Assembly: GCA_014238855.1 (NCBI GenBank)
Contig: JABAAH010000018.1
Span: 1 to 46,618 of the forward strand
DNA: 46,618 bases
Reading direction: 5' to 3'
Source of the DNA: Planctomycetota bacterium
Lineage (GTDB): Bacteria; Planctomycetota; Planctomycetia; Pirellulales; UBA1268
Below the pieces are notes generated by a model. It had not been told where the DNA came from. It worked only from the letters and a program-made list of their open reading frames with translations, and ran no database searches. The translations under genes and the position numbers were made by a program. Of this stretch, positions 25,511 to 34,285 are shown one piece after another (position 1 is the stretch's first letter; each line of letters opens with the position of its first letter).

Positions 25511-25769
25511 ATGTGCTTTCCCTCCAGCGGAAGCGCGAGCATACTGACGGTCAGTACAAGCGACGGACGCTCTTACCGCCTAGTTGTACTTCGGCTCTCG
25601 TCCATGCTGCTCACCAGACTTCCGTCGTGGAACCTGCCAAGTCTCCCTCATCCAAGCAGGCTGTACCCTTTGGGGCGCGCAAATTAACAGGATGGGTCTT
25701 CCTGAAGCGCCCAAACTTCACGAGGTGTACGAAACGTCTTTTTTGAGAAGAATTGCCTCTTCGTGAAAG
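25511..25769. other. Gene-free stretch with possible RNA structure
   Basis: About 260 bases between the PIG-L deacetylase and the small gene, both on the minus strand. No convincing gene. It contains an interrupted inverted repeat: GGGGCGC near 25672-25678 with GCGCCC near 25706-25711, and inside it AGGA with TCCT. It may be a leader or a small RNA; I recognise no family and found no SRP, tmRNA or RNase P signature. Confidence 0.4.
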
Positions 25770-26453
25770 TCACCGTAAGTCACCAAATCCGGACAAAGCA
25801 ATGGGTTCACGGCACGCAAATGGTTCGCCTGCAGCAGTGCCAATCATTGTGCCCCACCAGGTATCTCCAGCCGCTACTCGTTCAGGAACAGATAACCCGT
25901 CTTTCAGTGTCGGGAATTGACTTTTGTAGCAGAGAAGTGCTTTTTGTTTTGCTGCACGTGTCTTCGTTGTATCAATTATAAAAGCTGGATCTGGGAGTAG
26001 TTTTTGGTGGACACTCCAAAAATGAAAGACACGTTCGGGGAAATGAGGACTGTAAGGTAATTCGCATTTGGTTAATTTCGACCAAAAGCGTGCTGCTTCG
26101 GTGAGTTCACATGCGGCTACGTGATCAGGGTGCGCGTCGACCCAATAGTGAGTGAAGAGCCACCGGGGTTGAGTTTTTCGAATAATACCAGCAAGAGCAG
26201 CTCGCGAAGCTAAGTCATGTTGAAGCTTCCGATTTGGAAGGTCGAGGTTATTTCTCCATGTCACACCGAGTACCTCACTTGCGGCTTTTGTTTCACGTAT
26301 TCTTATTTCAGGTGTTCCTAATGGAGTAGGTTCACCATTTGTGAGGTCAAGGATCCCAACCTTTAGGTTGTCCTCAAGCATTCTCAGAATCGTTCCGCCC
26401 ATTCCAATCTCCGCGTCATCTGGGTGGGCCGCAATAATGAGTACATCAAGCAT
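25770..26453 (-). CDS. PIG-L family deacetylase, BshB1-like
   Basis: Zinc-dependent N-acetylglucosaminyl deacetylase fold, 227 residues. The metal-binding motif A-A-H-P-D-D-A-E (His10, Asp13) and the second motif H-P-D-H (108-111) are intact, with the family's LTNGEPTPLGTPEIR segment. Length and the ending ...GEPFACREPIALSGF resemble BshB1, which removes acetate from GlcNAc-malate in bacillithiol synthesis. No bshA or bshC is in the window, so a role in bacillithiol is inferred only; sugar-lipid deacetylation is the alternative. It is a soluble cytosolic protein, divergently oriented from the M32 carboxypeptidase. Confidence 0.88.
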   Translation of the reverse strand: MLDVLIIAAHPDDAEIGMGGTILRMLEDNLKVGILDLTNGEPTPLGTPEIRIRETKAASEVLGVTWRNNLDLPNRKLQHDLASRAALAGIIRKTQPRWLFTHYWVDAHPDHVAACELTEAARFWSKLTKCELPYSPHFPERVFHFWSVHQKLLPDPAFIIDTTKTRAAKQKALLCYKSQFPTLKDGLSVPERVAAGDTWWGTMIGTAAGEPFACREPIALSGFGDLR

Positions 26454-26598
26454 TGTGAAGGCATATCCTTTGTGTGAGAATTTTGAATTATGTATTGTTG
26501 TAGACCACTATGATAAACAGATTCAAACGGTATCGCCTCGTAGTTGTCAAAAGAACAATCCTAGAAACCTGATTTTATCTTTGTGAGATGGAGTAAAA

Positions 26599-28161
26599 GT
26601 GAGATACAGTGAATTACTTGATGGTAAATCAGGATACAAGGATTTCCTGGCCGCGTGTGAGCACGCACGATCGGTGTCTCTCTTGGGAGCGGTCGATGGT
26701 TTGCTCCAGTGGGATGAACAGACCATGCTGCCGTCTGACGGAGGGGATTTCCGGGCAGAACAAGTAGCTGCTTTAGCAGCAATAACACATGCCCAGCGAA
26801 CTGAGGAGAAGCAGGGAGAGCGATTACAAAAGCTCAAAGACAGCCCGCTTGAAAAAGAGGGGCCGGGAGCTGTGCAAGCAACGATTCGATTGCTTCATTC
26901 AGATTTCCAAAAACAGTCTCGTGTTCCTGGAAAACTTGTTCAGGAACTCGCGCGTACTTCAATTAAAGCCCAGCAAGCTTGGGTTCGTGCGGTGAAAGCA
27001 TCAGAGTGGAAGCCAATGGTCACTCACCTCGAAAAGATGTTTTCACTCAAACGAGAATTGGCAGCATGCCAGAGCCCAGACCTTGATCCCTACGATGCTC
27101 TCCTGGACGACTACGAGCCCGGAGCTCGTTGGAAAGCTATTGACACCACATTTTCTTGCCTCCGAAAAGCTTTGGCTCCTCTTGTTCGCGGCTGTATTGA
27201 GTCATCTGGGGGCCCACAGGAGACGGTTCTTCGAGGCAACTTTCCACTGCAATCACAACAAGCATTTGTTTGCCAAGTCATTGAAAAAATTGGGTTCTCC
27301 TTTGACAGAGGACGTCTGGATACAACAGCCCATCCCTTTTGTTCGACACTTGGACCAAATGATTGTCGCCTGACGACTCGTTGGGATGAAAAATTTCTTC
27401 CCACGGCCCTCTATAGCGTTCTGCACGAAGCAGGGCATGGTCTTTACGAGCAAGGTTTGCCGGTCGACTGGTTCGGCTTGCCACCCGGGGAGGCAGCCTC
27501 GCTCGGTATTCATGAATCACAATCAAGACTTTGGGAAAATCTTGTAGGTCGATCACCTGAATTTTGGGAATGGTGTCACCCAATTGCACGTAAGGCTTTT
27601 CCAGAGTCATTCGATAATGTTTCGCCGGGCATGTTGGCAAAAGCAGTCCGCAGTGTGAATCCAAGTTTTATCCGTGTTGAGGCAGATGAAGTGACTTATA
27701 ATCTGCACGTCATGATGCGATTTGACCTTGAAAGAGAGATTATTCATGGGAATCTTTTAGTCGCAGATCTTCCCAGTGCCTGGAACGAACGTTTTGAAAC
27801 CGACTTTGGGAGTCGTCCGTCGCGGATAGAGGATGGTGTGCTGCAGGATATTCATTGGCCAGCTGGGCTGATTGGATATTTTCCAACGTATACATTAGGA
27901 AATATTTTTTCTGCACAGATCATGGCTGCAGCTCAACAGTCGGGAGTGGGCATCGCTGACCAAATCCGCAACGGAGAGTTTACTCCACTTCTTCATTGGC
28001 TTCGAGAGAATGTCCATAGTTTTGGTCGAACATATACATCTGAAGCCTTGGTGGAGAAAGCTTCAGGGAAACCTGTTTCAGAACAATATTTAGTAGACAG
28101 TCTCTATCAGCGATACGGCCCTTTGCATGGACTGTCGCCAGATATGCCAAAACTTTTATGA
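26599..28161 (+). CDS. M32-family carboxypeptidase
   Basis: Zinc metallocarboxypeptidase (carboxypeptidase Taq type), removing C-terminal residues from peptides in the cytosol. The protein has 520 residues, right for the family. The zinc motif H-E-A-G-H is at 276-280 and the third ligand Glu306 lies in GIHESQSRLWENLVGRS. Other M32 blocks are VDGLLQWDEQTMLP (near 32-45), DPYDALLDDYEPG (near 161-174), and RVEADEVTYNLHVMMRFDLE. The GTG start at 26599 is backed by GGAG five bases upstream. The amidase gene follows 36 bases after the stop. Confidence 0.95.
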   Translation: MRYSELLDGKSGYKDFLAACEHARSVSLLGAVDGLLQWDEQTMLPSDGGDFRAEQVAALAAITHAQRTEEKQGERLQKLKDSPLEKEGPGAVQATIRLLHSDFQKQSRVPGKLVQELARTSIKAQQAWVRAVKASEWKPMVTHLEKMFSLKRELAACQSPDLDPYDALLDDYEPGARWKAIDTTFSCLRKALAPLVRGCIESSGGPQETVLRGNFPLQSQQAFVCQVIEKIGFSFDRGRLDTTAHPFCSTLGPNDCRLTTRWDEKFLPTALYSVLHEAGHGLYEQGLPVDWFGLPPGEAASLGIHESQSRLWENLVGRSPEFWEWCHPIARKAFPESFDNVSPGMLAKAVRSVNPSFIRVEADEVTYNLHVMMRFDLEREIIHGNLLVADLPSAWNERFETDFGSRPSRIEDGVLQDIHWPAGLIGYFPTYTLGNIFSAQIMAAAQQSGVGIADQIRNGEFTPLLHWLRENVHSFGRTYTSEALVEKASGKPVSEQYLVDSLYQRYGPLHGLSPDMPKLL

Positions 28162-28197
28162 ATTTTCTAGACAGTCTTTTATAGTGGAGGGTTATGG

Positions 28198-29673
28198 ATG
28201 CGCATGCATTCGCTCGTTGAGATTGTACGCGGCATCCAGAGTAAGGCGATAAATCCACAGCAGGTTTGGTTGGAATCGTATCATCGCTTCACCGAGACAC
28301 ACGATGGGCTCAATGCGCTTATACAACCACACTACGAGAAGGCAAAAGACGTCTGCATGAAAGTTGATATGCAGGGCCCACTTGCAGGTGTTCCAGCGAG
28401 CATAAAAGAGTGTTTTGAAGTGCAGGGGCTACAGACAACACTCGGTATTTCCTCTCGATGTGGTCAGATAGATTCCCAAGATGCTCCAATTGTGAAACGG
28501 CTGAAAGCATGCGGAGTGGTGCCCGTAGGAAAATCAAATATTCCGCAAGCAATGTATCTACATGAGACAAATAATCCAGTCTGGGGGCGAACAAATCATC
28601 CAGAAAATCAAGAGCGAGGGCCGGGAGGATCGAGTGGTGGTGATGCTGCTTTAGTTGCCGCAGGAGTTGTTCCATTAGGTATTGGCAATGATTTAGCTGG
28701 GAGTGTTCGTCAGCCGGCCCATGCGTGTGGTGTGTCAGCTCTTCTGCCTACATCGAGTGTTTTGGGGAATGGTGGTGCCTTCAACACGATGTCAAATTTT
28801 AGCGTAGTATCGTCTCGTACTGGACTTATAACATCGACTATCGCTGATCTAAAGCACGTTGCATCTGCACTGGATTTTGGAGTCGATGTAGAAAAACAGC
28901 CATTCATAGCCCGAAGGATTGCAGTCTGGGAACATGCGGGAATTATTGAGCCATCATCTGCTATTAAGCGGGCTGTTCGCGAGGCTGCTCAGGCTGTTCA
29001 GCAAGCTGGTCACTATATTGAGTATATTCAAGACGACGTTTTTGAAGAGGCTGCATGGATTATGTTTGGGCTTCTTTCGGCCGATGGTGGTCATGATATA
29101 CGGCATCTTTTTGGCTCAGAAAAACCTCTCCGTGGTGTCGCAAAACTTTTACGGATTGCGAGCTTGCCAAGATGGGTGAGGCCGGGTCTCGCAGTTCTCA
29201 TGAGACTTTTGGGTAATCGGATCGATGCAGCAGCTTTAATAGCAACCGGAAAACGCAGTCGCAAAGGATTTGAGGAACTTCTTGCACGACGAGAGTCGGT
29301 CGTATCTCACATGAAAGATACTGCAAGAAAATTTGATGCCATTATTTGTCCAGTCTCGTCATTGCCTGCTCTTCCACATGAGACTGCAGCCCGTCTTGTT
29401 GCAGCGGCGTCGCCGTGCCTGCTAGCTAACCTTGTGGACTTGGCAGCGGGTGCTGTACCGGTGACTCGAGTGACTGTAGATGAGCAAGTGTGCCGTCATT
29501 TCAGCTTTGATCGCGTTTTGCGAACTGCTATGAAAGCGGATGTTGGTAGCGTCGGACTACCAGTCGGTGTCCAAGTTATTGGCCTTACTGGAGAGCCACC
29601 AGAGCAGACGGTGCTCGATATCATGGAGGCAATCGAGTCAAAGTCAAATTTCAGTCGGTGGGCTCACCAATAA
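28198..29673 (+). CDS. Amidase-signature family hydrolase
   Basis: Ser-cis-Ser-Lys amidohydrolase of 491 residues. The triad is Lys70 (ASIKECFEV), the cis-serine Ser145 in P-G-G-S-S-G-G, and the nucleophile Ser169 in GNDLAGSVRQPA. The last motif is slightly unusual, since most members read G-T-D-x-G-G-S. No GatB or GatC accompanies it. FAAH-like wording (ECFEVQGLQTTLGISSR) suggests a fatty-acid-amide or general acylamidase rather than GatA. GGAGG seven bases upstream fixes ATG 28198. Its 3' end overlaps that of the convergent wspE-like gene by 23 bases. Confidence 0.9.
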   Translation: MRMHSLVEIVRGIQSKAINPQQVWLESYHRFTETHDGLNALIQPHYEKAKDVCMKVDMQGPLAGVPASIKECFEVQGLQTTLGISSRCGQIDSQDAPIVKRLKACGVVPVGKSNIPQAMYLHETNNPVWGRTNHPENQERGPGGSSGGDAALVAAGVVPLGIGNDLAGSVRQPAHACGVSALLPTSSVLGNGGAFNTMSNFSVVSSRTGLITSTIADLKHVASALDFGVDVEKQPFIARRIAVWEHAGIIEPSSAIKRAVREAAQAVQQAGHYIEYIQDDVFEEAAWIMFGLLSADGGHDIRHLFGSEKPLRGVAKLLRIASLPRWVRPGLAVLMRLLGNRIDAAALIATGKRSRKGFEELLARRESVVSHMKDTARKFDAIICPVSSLPALPHETAARLVAAASPCLLANLVDLAAGAVPVTRVTVDEQVCRHFSFDRVLRTAMKADVGSVGLPVGVQVIGLTGEPPEQTVLDIMEAIESKSNFSRWAHQ

Positions 29674-32122
29674 GATCGACGACTGTTTCCAGAAACGTGT
29701 CGTCTTGGAAACTGCTTTTTGTGAGGTAGCGGTTTGCGCCAGCATCAAGACCTCTGAGACGATCTTCTTCACGATCCTTATAGGACACGATAACGACAGG
29801 TACATGGCTTCGTTGAGCATCAGTTTTAATAAGAGTTACTAAGCCAATACCATCCATTCGCGGCATGTCGACATCACTTACTACGAGATCGTAGGGTGTG
29901 CTTCGGAATGCATTCCATCCATCCATTCCATCAACTGCAACATCCACTTCGTAACCCCGTGAATGTAGCAGTTGTCGCTCCAGTTCTCGCACCGTGATTG
30001 AGTCATCAACAACCAGTATTCGTTTGGCTTGACTGGCTTCCAGTTCTTCTCGTGCGGCATCGATGGGTGAAATCCCTCGACCAGTCAATAAACTGTCAAT
30101 CGATCGAACAAGATCTTCGATGTCGACAATAAGGACAGGGTCACCATTTTCTAGTAGTGATGCGCTGCTAATGTTCGGCACCTTGCCAAGTCGCGAATCC
30201 AGCGGCCTCACCTCGAGGTCGCGTTCTCCCGAGAACGCATTCACAACTAATCCGAATTGCTGGCCCCGATCACTTACCACGACTATTGAAAGATCGCCTT
30301 CCTCGTGGCCCAACTTCTCAATACCAAAGACGTCGCAAGCGTGAACAAGACCGATTGCATTACCATTATGCTCAATATAGTTGCGAGCTTCGACCGACGC
30401 AATTTCCTCTCGGCGGCATGTGAGGATACGATCAATTCGGGGAAGAGGGAAAGCATAAGGCTCACCACCGATGTCAACGAGAAGAGCACGAATTACAGAC
30501 ATCGTAATTGGTAAATGCAGAGTAAAACAGGTTTGTGTTCCTTGCTGTGTTGTGATTCGCACGGTTCCTCCCACAGCCTTTACCATGGTTTGAACAACGT
30601 CGAGGCCAACGCCTCTTCCTGAAATTTCGGTTACCTTATTACGAGTAGAAAATCCAGGTAAGAAAAGAAACTCAAGAAGCTCAGGTTCTGACAGGCGTTC
30701 CGCGACACTTGTCGTTACTAATTCGCGATCAATAATTTTATGCCTCAGCGACTCGAGGTTCACACCGCGACCATCATCAGTAATGCTGATGGTAAGGCTT
30801 CCTGCTCTGTGTCCTGCATCAATTGTGATTATTCCATTTGCGGGCTTATTTTCACGAAGACGTTCTTCCGGTAGTTCCATGCCGTGGTCAAGGGCGTTTC
30901 GGATAAGGTGGGAAAGCGGAGCTTCGAGTTTGTCGAGAATGTCGCGGTCGACACCGGTTTGTTCACCATGGACTATAAGTCGAACTTGTTTGTGAAGTTG
31001 GCGAGACACATCTCGAACAAGTCTGGGAAAACCATGAATGCCGTCAGCGAGCGGTCTCATTCGGCTGAAGATTACTTCTCTGTGTAGTCGTTCCGAGAGG
31101 TCCTCGTTGCGTCGAGCAAACCCCTCGAATGACTCTATGATTTTCGTAAGTTTGTCGAGACCTTGTACCGACTGTTGTCGCAAGCTCTCAATAATTGTGA
31201 TTTGTGAGGCAGGTAGGTCGACGGCACGAATTTTCTCTTCGTAGGCTGTAATTTGATCGCAGAGGTCTGTTTGGTATTCGCGAAGCGTTAGCAGGGAGTC
31301 CGCAAACGGCCTCAATTGTCTCGCCTCAACGAGAGATTCTCCGGCGAGCCCCACAAGTCTCGTCAAACTTCCAGCAGAGACTCGAACAACCCGTTCCTCA
31401 TCATCTTTCGATGAGTCCGTTGGGTTTGTTTTGGGTTTCTCGGAAGTATCGACTTTCGAATCTTCCGAGAAAGGCAGCGGGACAGCGAAATGAGTGCCCT
31501 TTGAAGCAATTTCAGCGGTGGTATCCGCTGCGGTTTCCTGAGTGTTGTCGGGTGACTTGTTTTGTTTTATTTCTTTATCGGGGATTTTCTGGTCAAGATG
31601 TTTTTGTTCCTCATTGATTGGACCCGGAGGAATCACAGCTTGTTCTGGATGCTTAACTTCTGAAGATGATAGTGAAGTGCTGCTTATTGTCGGCTTACTT
31701 GTTTCAGGATCACTGGTTGTTTCAGGAGCGTTGGAAATAATACCTTGCAGATTTTGAACACAATGTTTCGCTTTTTCTTGCCACGTGGCATTATTAGAAT
31801 CGTCTGCAGCAGCTATTGAGGAAAGGAAATCAATGCCGGTGAGGAGAATATCCGCGTGCGTAGGTTCGACAGAAATTTTATTGTCACCAGCTGCGAGAAA
31901 AACATCTTCGAGAGCATGTGCGACTTGCACGGCTGCATCAAGGCCTACAATGCGAGCGGCGCCTTTTAGGGAGTGCGCTGCTCGCATGAGTGATTCAATA
32001 ATTTCAGCAGACTGACGTTGCTCTTCAATTGCCAGAACTCCTGAAGATAGGATTTCTGCCTGGCTTTCAGCTTCAAGCCGAAACAGTTCAAGCATAGAAA
32101 AACCACTTAAGTCATCGTTCAC
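29651..32122 (-). CDS. WspE-like hybrid chemotaxis histidine kinase (CheA-REC)
   Basis: Central kinase of a chemosensory array, 823 residues. Order of domains: Hpt (1-115) with phospho-His50 in AAHSLKGAARIVG; a low-complexity Ser/Thr/Glu/Pro linker (about 130-245); dimerisation/HATPase (about 250-545) with the N-box HLIRNALDHGMELPEER and the G-box ISGRGVGLDVV; CheW-like domain (about 550-690); and a receiver (about 700-823) with DDS and phospho-Asp750 in VVSDVDMPRMDG. The CheA-REC layout is that of WspE and FrzE-like proteins, and the neighbours favour Wsp. It is last in the four-gene minus-strand operon. Stop and amidase stop overlap convergently. Confidence 0.92.
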   Translation of the reverse strand: MNDDLSGFSMLELFRLEAESQAEILSSGVLAIEEQRQSAEIIESLMRAAHSLKGAARIVGLDAAVQVAHALEDVFLAAGDNKISVEPTHADILLTGIDFLSSIAAADDSNNATWQEKAKHCVQNLQGIISNAPETTSDPETSKPTISSTSLSSSEVKHPEQAVIPPGPINEEQKHLDQKIPDKEIKQNKSPDNTQETAADTTAEIASKGTHFAVPLPFSEDSKVDTSEKPKTNPTDSSKDDEERVVRVSAGSLTRLVGLAGESLVEARQLRPFADSLLTLREYQTDLCDQITAYEEKIRAVDLPASQITIIESLRQQSVQGLDKLTKIIESFEGFARRNEDLSERLHREVIFSRMRPLADGIHGFPRLVRDVSRQLHKQVRLIVHGEQTGVDRDILDKLEAPLSHLIRNALDHGMELPEERLRENKPANGIITIDAGHRAGSLTISITDDGRGVNLESLRHKIIDRELVTTSVAERLSEPELLEFLFLPGFSTRNKVTEISGRGVGLDVVQTMVKAVGGTVRITTQQGTQTCFTLHLPITMSVIRALLVDIGGEPYAFPLPRIDRILTCRREEIASVEARNYIEHNGNAIGLVHACDVFGIEKLGHEEGDLSIVVVSDRGQQFGLVVNAFSGERDLEVRPLDSRLGKVPNISSASLLENGDPVLIVDIEDLVRSIDSLLTGRGISPIDAAREELEASQAKRILVVDDSITVRELERQLLHSRGYEVDVAVDGMDGWNAFRSTPYDLVVSDVDMPRMDGIGLVTLIKTDAQRSHVPVVIVSYKDREEDRLRGLDAGANRYLTKSSFQDDTFLETVVDLIGEPTD

Positions 32123-32152
32123 GGAAGCACCTTCTCTTGGGTATTCACTTAC

Positions 32153-32962
32153 TTAGGCGGGGATTTTTTCGTGGATTCCCTCGAAAACCTGATTTGTATC
32201 AAGAAGGCTTACAGTTCGAGAATTCCATGAAAATAGAGCACTTGAAAAACGCTGCCCAGGTTTCCCGAGCGTCGACGGCACCTCTCGTACTTCTTCTTTA
32301 CCAACACGGTGTACTCCAGCAACCTCATTGACGGGGAATGTCCATCTACGCGTGACACGGCCGGTTATGAGCGAGGTGACGAGGAGTCTTTCGGGAGCAA
32401 GGATCGCAGCATCATCAGTTGTTTGAATAGTTCTACTTCTATCTTTTTCGAGATCAGTGTTTCTGGTTGCCTTCATTATCGGTGAGGCCAGTTGTTGAAG
32501 TCCCAGTAAGCCGTGCAGAGAACAGCAAAGAAGGAGTTGTCCGCGTACGTTTACCATGCCAGTAAATACTGAATTGCTCCGATGCGGAATGGTATGAACT
32601 TTACGAAGCGGAGTGACTTCGGTTAGTGATTCCGACGCAAATGCAAACCATTCGTTTGCAAGTCGGAAAATAAGGACGCTCAAGCCACTGGAGTCCGTGT
32701 CCTCTGGTGGTGTTTCCAAGACATGTTGCCATTCTTCAAGGTAGCCCTTTGGTGGTTCACGGTTGAAGAATATTTCAGCAGCATCAGCCATGACTGGGCA
32801 GTTACGGCAGTGAATGTACGTTTCGAGTTCCGGGCAGCTTCGATCCCCGCTTACACCGATCTCTCTCCAACAATTAACTGGAATTGGTAGTGATTCAGGT
32901 GTGCTTTTCCGCTCAGGCGTTGTAAGCGTCGATTTATTTCCGTGTTCGGTCGTCTTTTTCAT
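32153..32962 (-). CDS. WspD-like CheW coupling protein with N-terminal cysteine motif
   Basis: Receptor-kinase adaptor of 269 residues. The N-terminus has CWREIGVSGDRSC (Cys31, Cys43) followed by HCRNCPV (Cys52, Cys55), the four-cysteine motif I associate with WspD-type CheW proteins. A CheW domain follows (about 90-265): LIFRLANEWFAF, GMVNVRGQLLLCCSL, and TFPVNEVAGVHRV. The plain role is to couple the kinase to a receptor. The cysteines could bind a metal or be redox-active; this is inference. Its start overlaps the CheR gene stop by four bases (32959-32962), and the wspE-like gene follows after about 30 bases. Confidence 0.88.
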   Translation of the reverse strand: MKKTTEHGNKSTLTTPERKSTPESLPIPVNCWREIGVSGDRSCPELETYIHCRNCPVMADAAEIFFNREPPKGYLEEWQHVLETPPEDTDSSGLSVLIFRLANEWFAFASESLTEVTPLRKVHTIPHRSNSVFTGMVNVRGQLLLCCSLHGLLGLQQLASPIMKATRNTDLEKDRSRTIQTTDDAAILAPERLLVTSLITGRVTRRWTFPVNEVAGVHRVGKEEVREVPSTLGKPGQRFSSALFSWNSRTVSLLDTNQVFEGIHEKIPA

Positions 32963-34281
32963 GAGTCTGTACCTGCTAAAGATGCACTTCGACGATACCT
33001 TCGTTCGGCAACAGTGTCACCTTGCTGCTTGGCGATAAGCGCAAGGCAAAGAAGTGAGCCCTGATGGCGTGGTTCCAAGTAGACGGCTTTTTCAAGCAAT
33101 TTCTTCGATATTTTGAAATCTCCCATCGTTTGGTGGAGCATCGCTAAGGTGTACAGGAGATCAGTTTGTGTGCCATCGCTTCGAAGAGATTGTTGGCAAA
33201 GTTGAATTGCTGTCGCTATGTCACCAGCATTTGCGCAAGCCTCCACTTCTTGAATGATTTCTCGTGACTCAGCTGGTGCAGGTATATCTTTGACTGAATC
33301 CATCGTCGAAGCCGTAGCTGCAAGTTCATGCAGGTTTTCTCGTGCACGAGATGAAATACTATGTTTGGTGTCTAGTTTTGAATGTTGCTGTACTTTTGAC
33401 GTGTATGATCCTTTGCGGCGGCAGAACGCAAGTGGACCAGTTGGCTCCCAGTCACTCGCAGGAAGAATAACGGGTTCTACTGCGCCTACAACGAGTTCTC
33501 CATCAGGCTTCAATAACTTTTCAAGTGAAAGAATAAGTTTCTTGCGGGCAGGCTTTGTAAGATAAATTAATAAGTTCCGACAGCAGATCAGGTCGTATTG
33601 TCCACCTGCCAATTGGGTCAACTTCTGAGCAGCGTCAGTCGCGAGAAGATTCAGGTCAACAAAGTCAATGGTCTTTTTGACTTTAGCAGTTACTTCCCAC
33701 CCGTGGGGTGTTGAAGAAAACCATCGCCTCCGTCTCGGTTCATCGACTGTGCGTAGAGCATTCTCGGTGAATATTCCGCTGCGGGCTTTCCGAATCGCAA
33801 GCTGACTGATATCCGTGGCAGTAATATGAAACTGTGTCTGAGAGTGGCCTGATTCAAATAGTGATAAAGCTATGGAGCAAGCTTCTTCACCTGTAGCGCA
33901 CGGAGCCGATAATATCGTTACTTTGGACTGTGTCTCGAGGCGATGGCAAACCGTCGAGTTGATATGCTCAAAAACTTTTGGTTCGCGGAATAGCCAACTT
34001 TCTGAAACAACGATGGACTCAATGAACAGTTGCCGGCACTGAGCACTATTGAGCATCTGATTCGTGCGTGCTTCACTTGTGGGTGCTTCACTAGTGAGTG
34101 CTTTGAAAGAAGCCAATGCTTGGTGAGCAGCTCGGATTGCCGAATTTACTCCAATACGGTTGAGATCAAAACCAATCGTATTGCTCATCGATTCAGCAAA
34201 TTGGAGCGATATTTTCGAGTCGATACCCGAAAGCTGTTCCAAGGAATGTTGAGCAGGAGAAGTGTTATCGCTGGTTGTCAT
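32959..34281 (-). CDS. WspC-like CheR methyltransferase with TPR repeats
   Basis: SAM-dependent glutamate methyltransferase for chemoreceptors, 440 residues. The N-terminal half is CheR: a helical N-domain, FIESIVVSESWLFREPKVF, the SAM site SAPCATGEEACSIAL, TATDISQLAIRKAR, and QYDLICCRNLLIYL. The C-terminal part (about 340-440) has two to three TPR-like helix pairs (GDIATAIQLCQQSL, LLYTLAMLHQTMGD, KKLLEKAVYLEPRHQ), as in WspC. A small internal duplication (SEAPTSEA, near 65-73) mirrors a DNA repeat. No receptor to methylate is encoded in the window. It is four bases after wspB-like and overlaps wspD-like. Confidence 0.9.
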   Translation of the reverse strand: MTTSDNTSPAQHSLEQLSGIDSKISLQFAESMSNTIGFDLNRIGVNSAIRAAHQALASFKALTSEAPTSEARTNQMLNSAQCRQLFIESIVVSESWLFREPKVFEHINSTVCHRLETQSKVTILSAPCATGEEACSIALSLFESGHSQTQFHITATDISQLAIRKARSGIFTENALRTVDEPRRRRWFSSTPHGWEVTAKVKKTIDFVDLNLLATDAAQKLTQLAGGQYDLICCRNLLIYLTKPARKKLILSLEKLLKPDGELVVGAVEPVILPASDWEPTGPLAFCRRKGSYTSKVQQHSKLDTKHSISSRARENLHELAATASTMDSVKDIPAPAESREIIQEVEACANAGDIATAIQLCQQSLRSDGTQTDLLYTLAMLHQTMGDFKISKKLLEKAVYLEPRHQGSLLCLALIAKQQGDTVAERRYRRSASLAGTDS

Positions 34282-34285
34282 TGGC

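Noticed and set aside
25513-25746. 77-codon plus-strand open frame in the gap before the deacetylase gene
   Set aside because: It has no Shine-Dalgarno, an unusual composition rich in Pro, Arg and Thr, and no similarity that I recognise.
25511-25769. SRP RNA, tmRNA or RNase P RNA in the gene-free stretch
   Set aside because: The conserved SRP apical motif, the tmRNA tRNA-like end and the RNase P core motifs are not seen on either strand.
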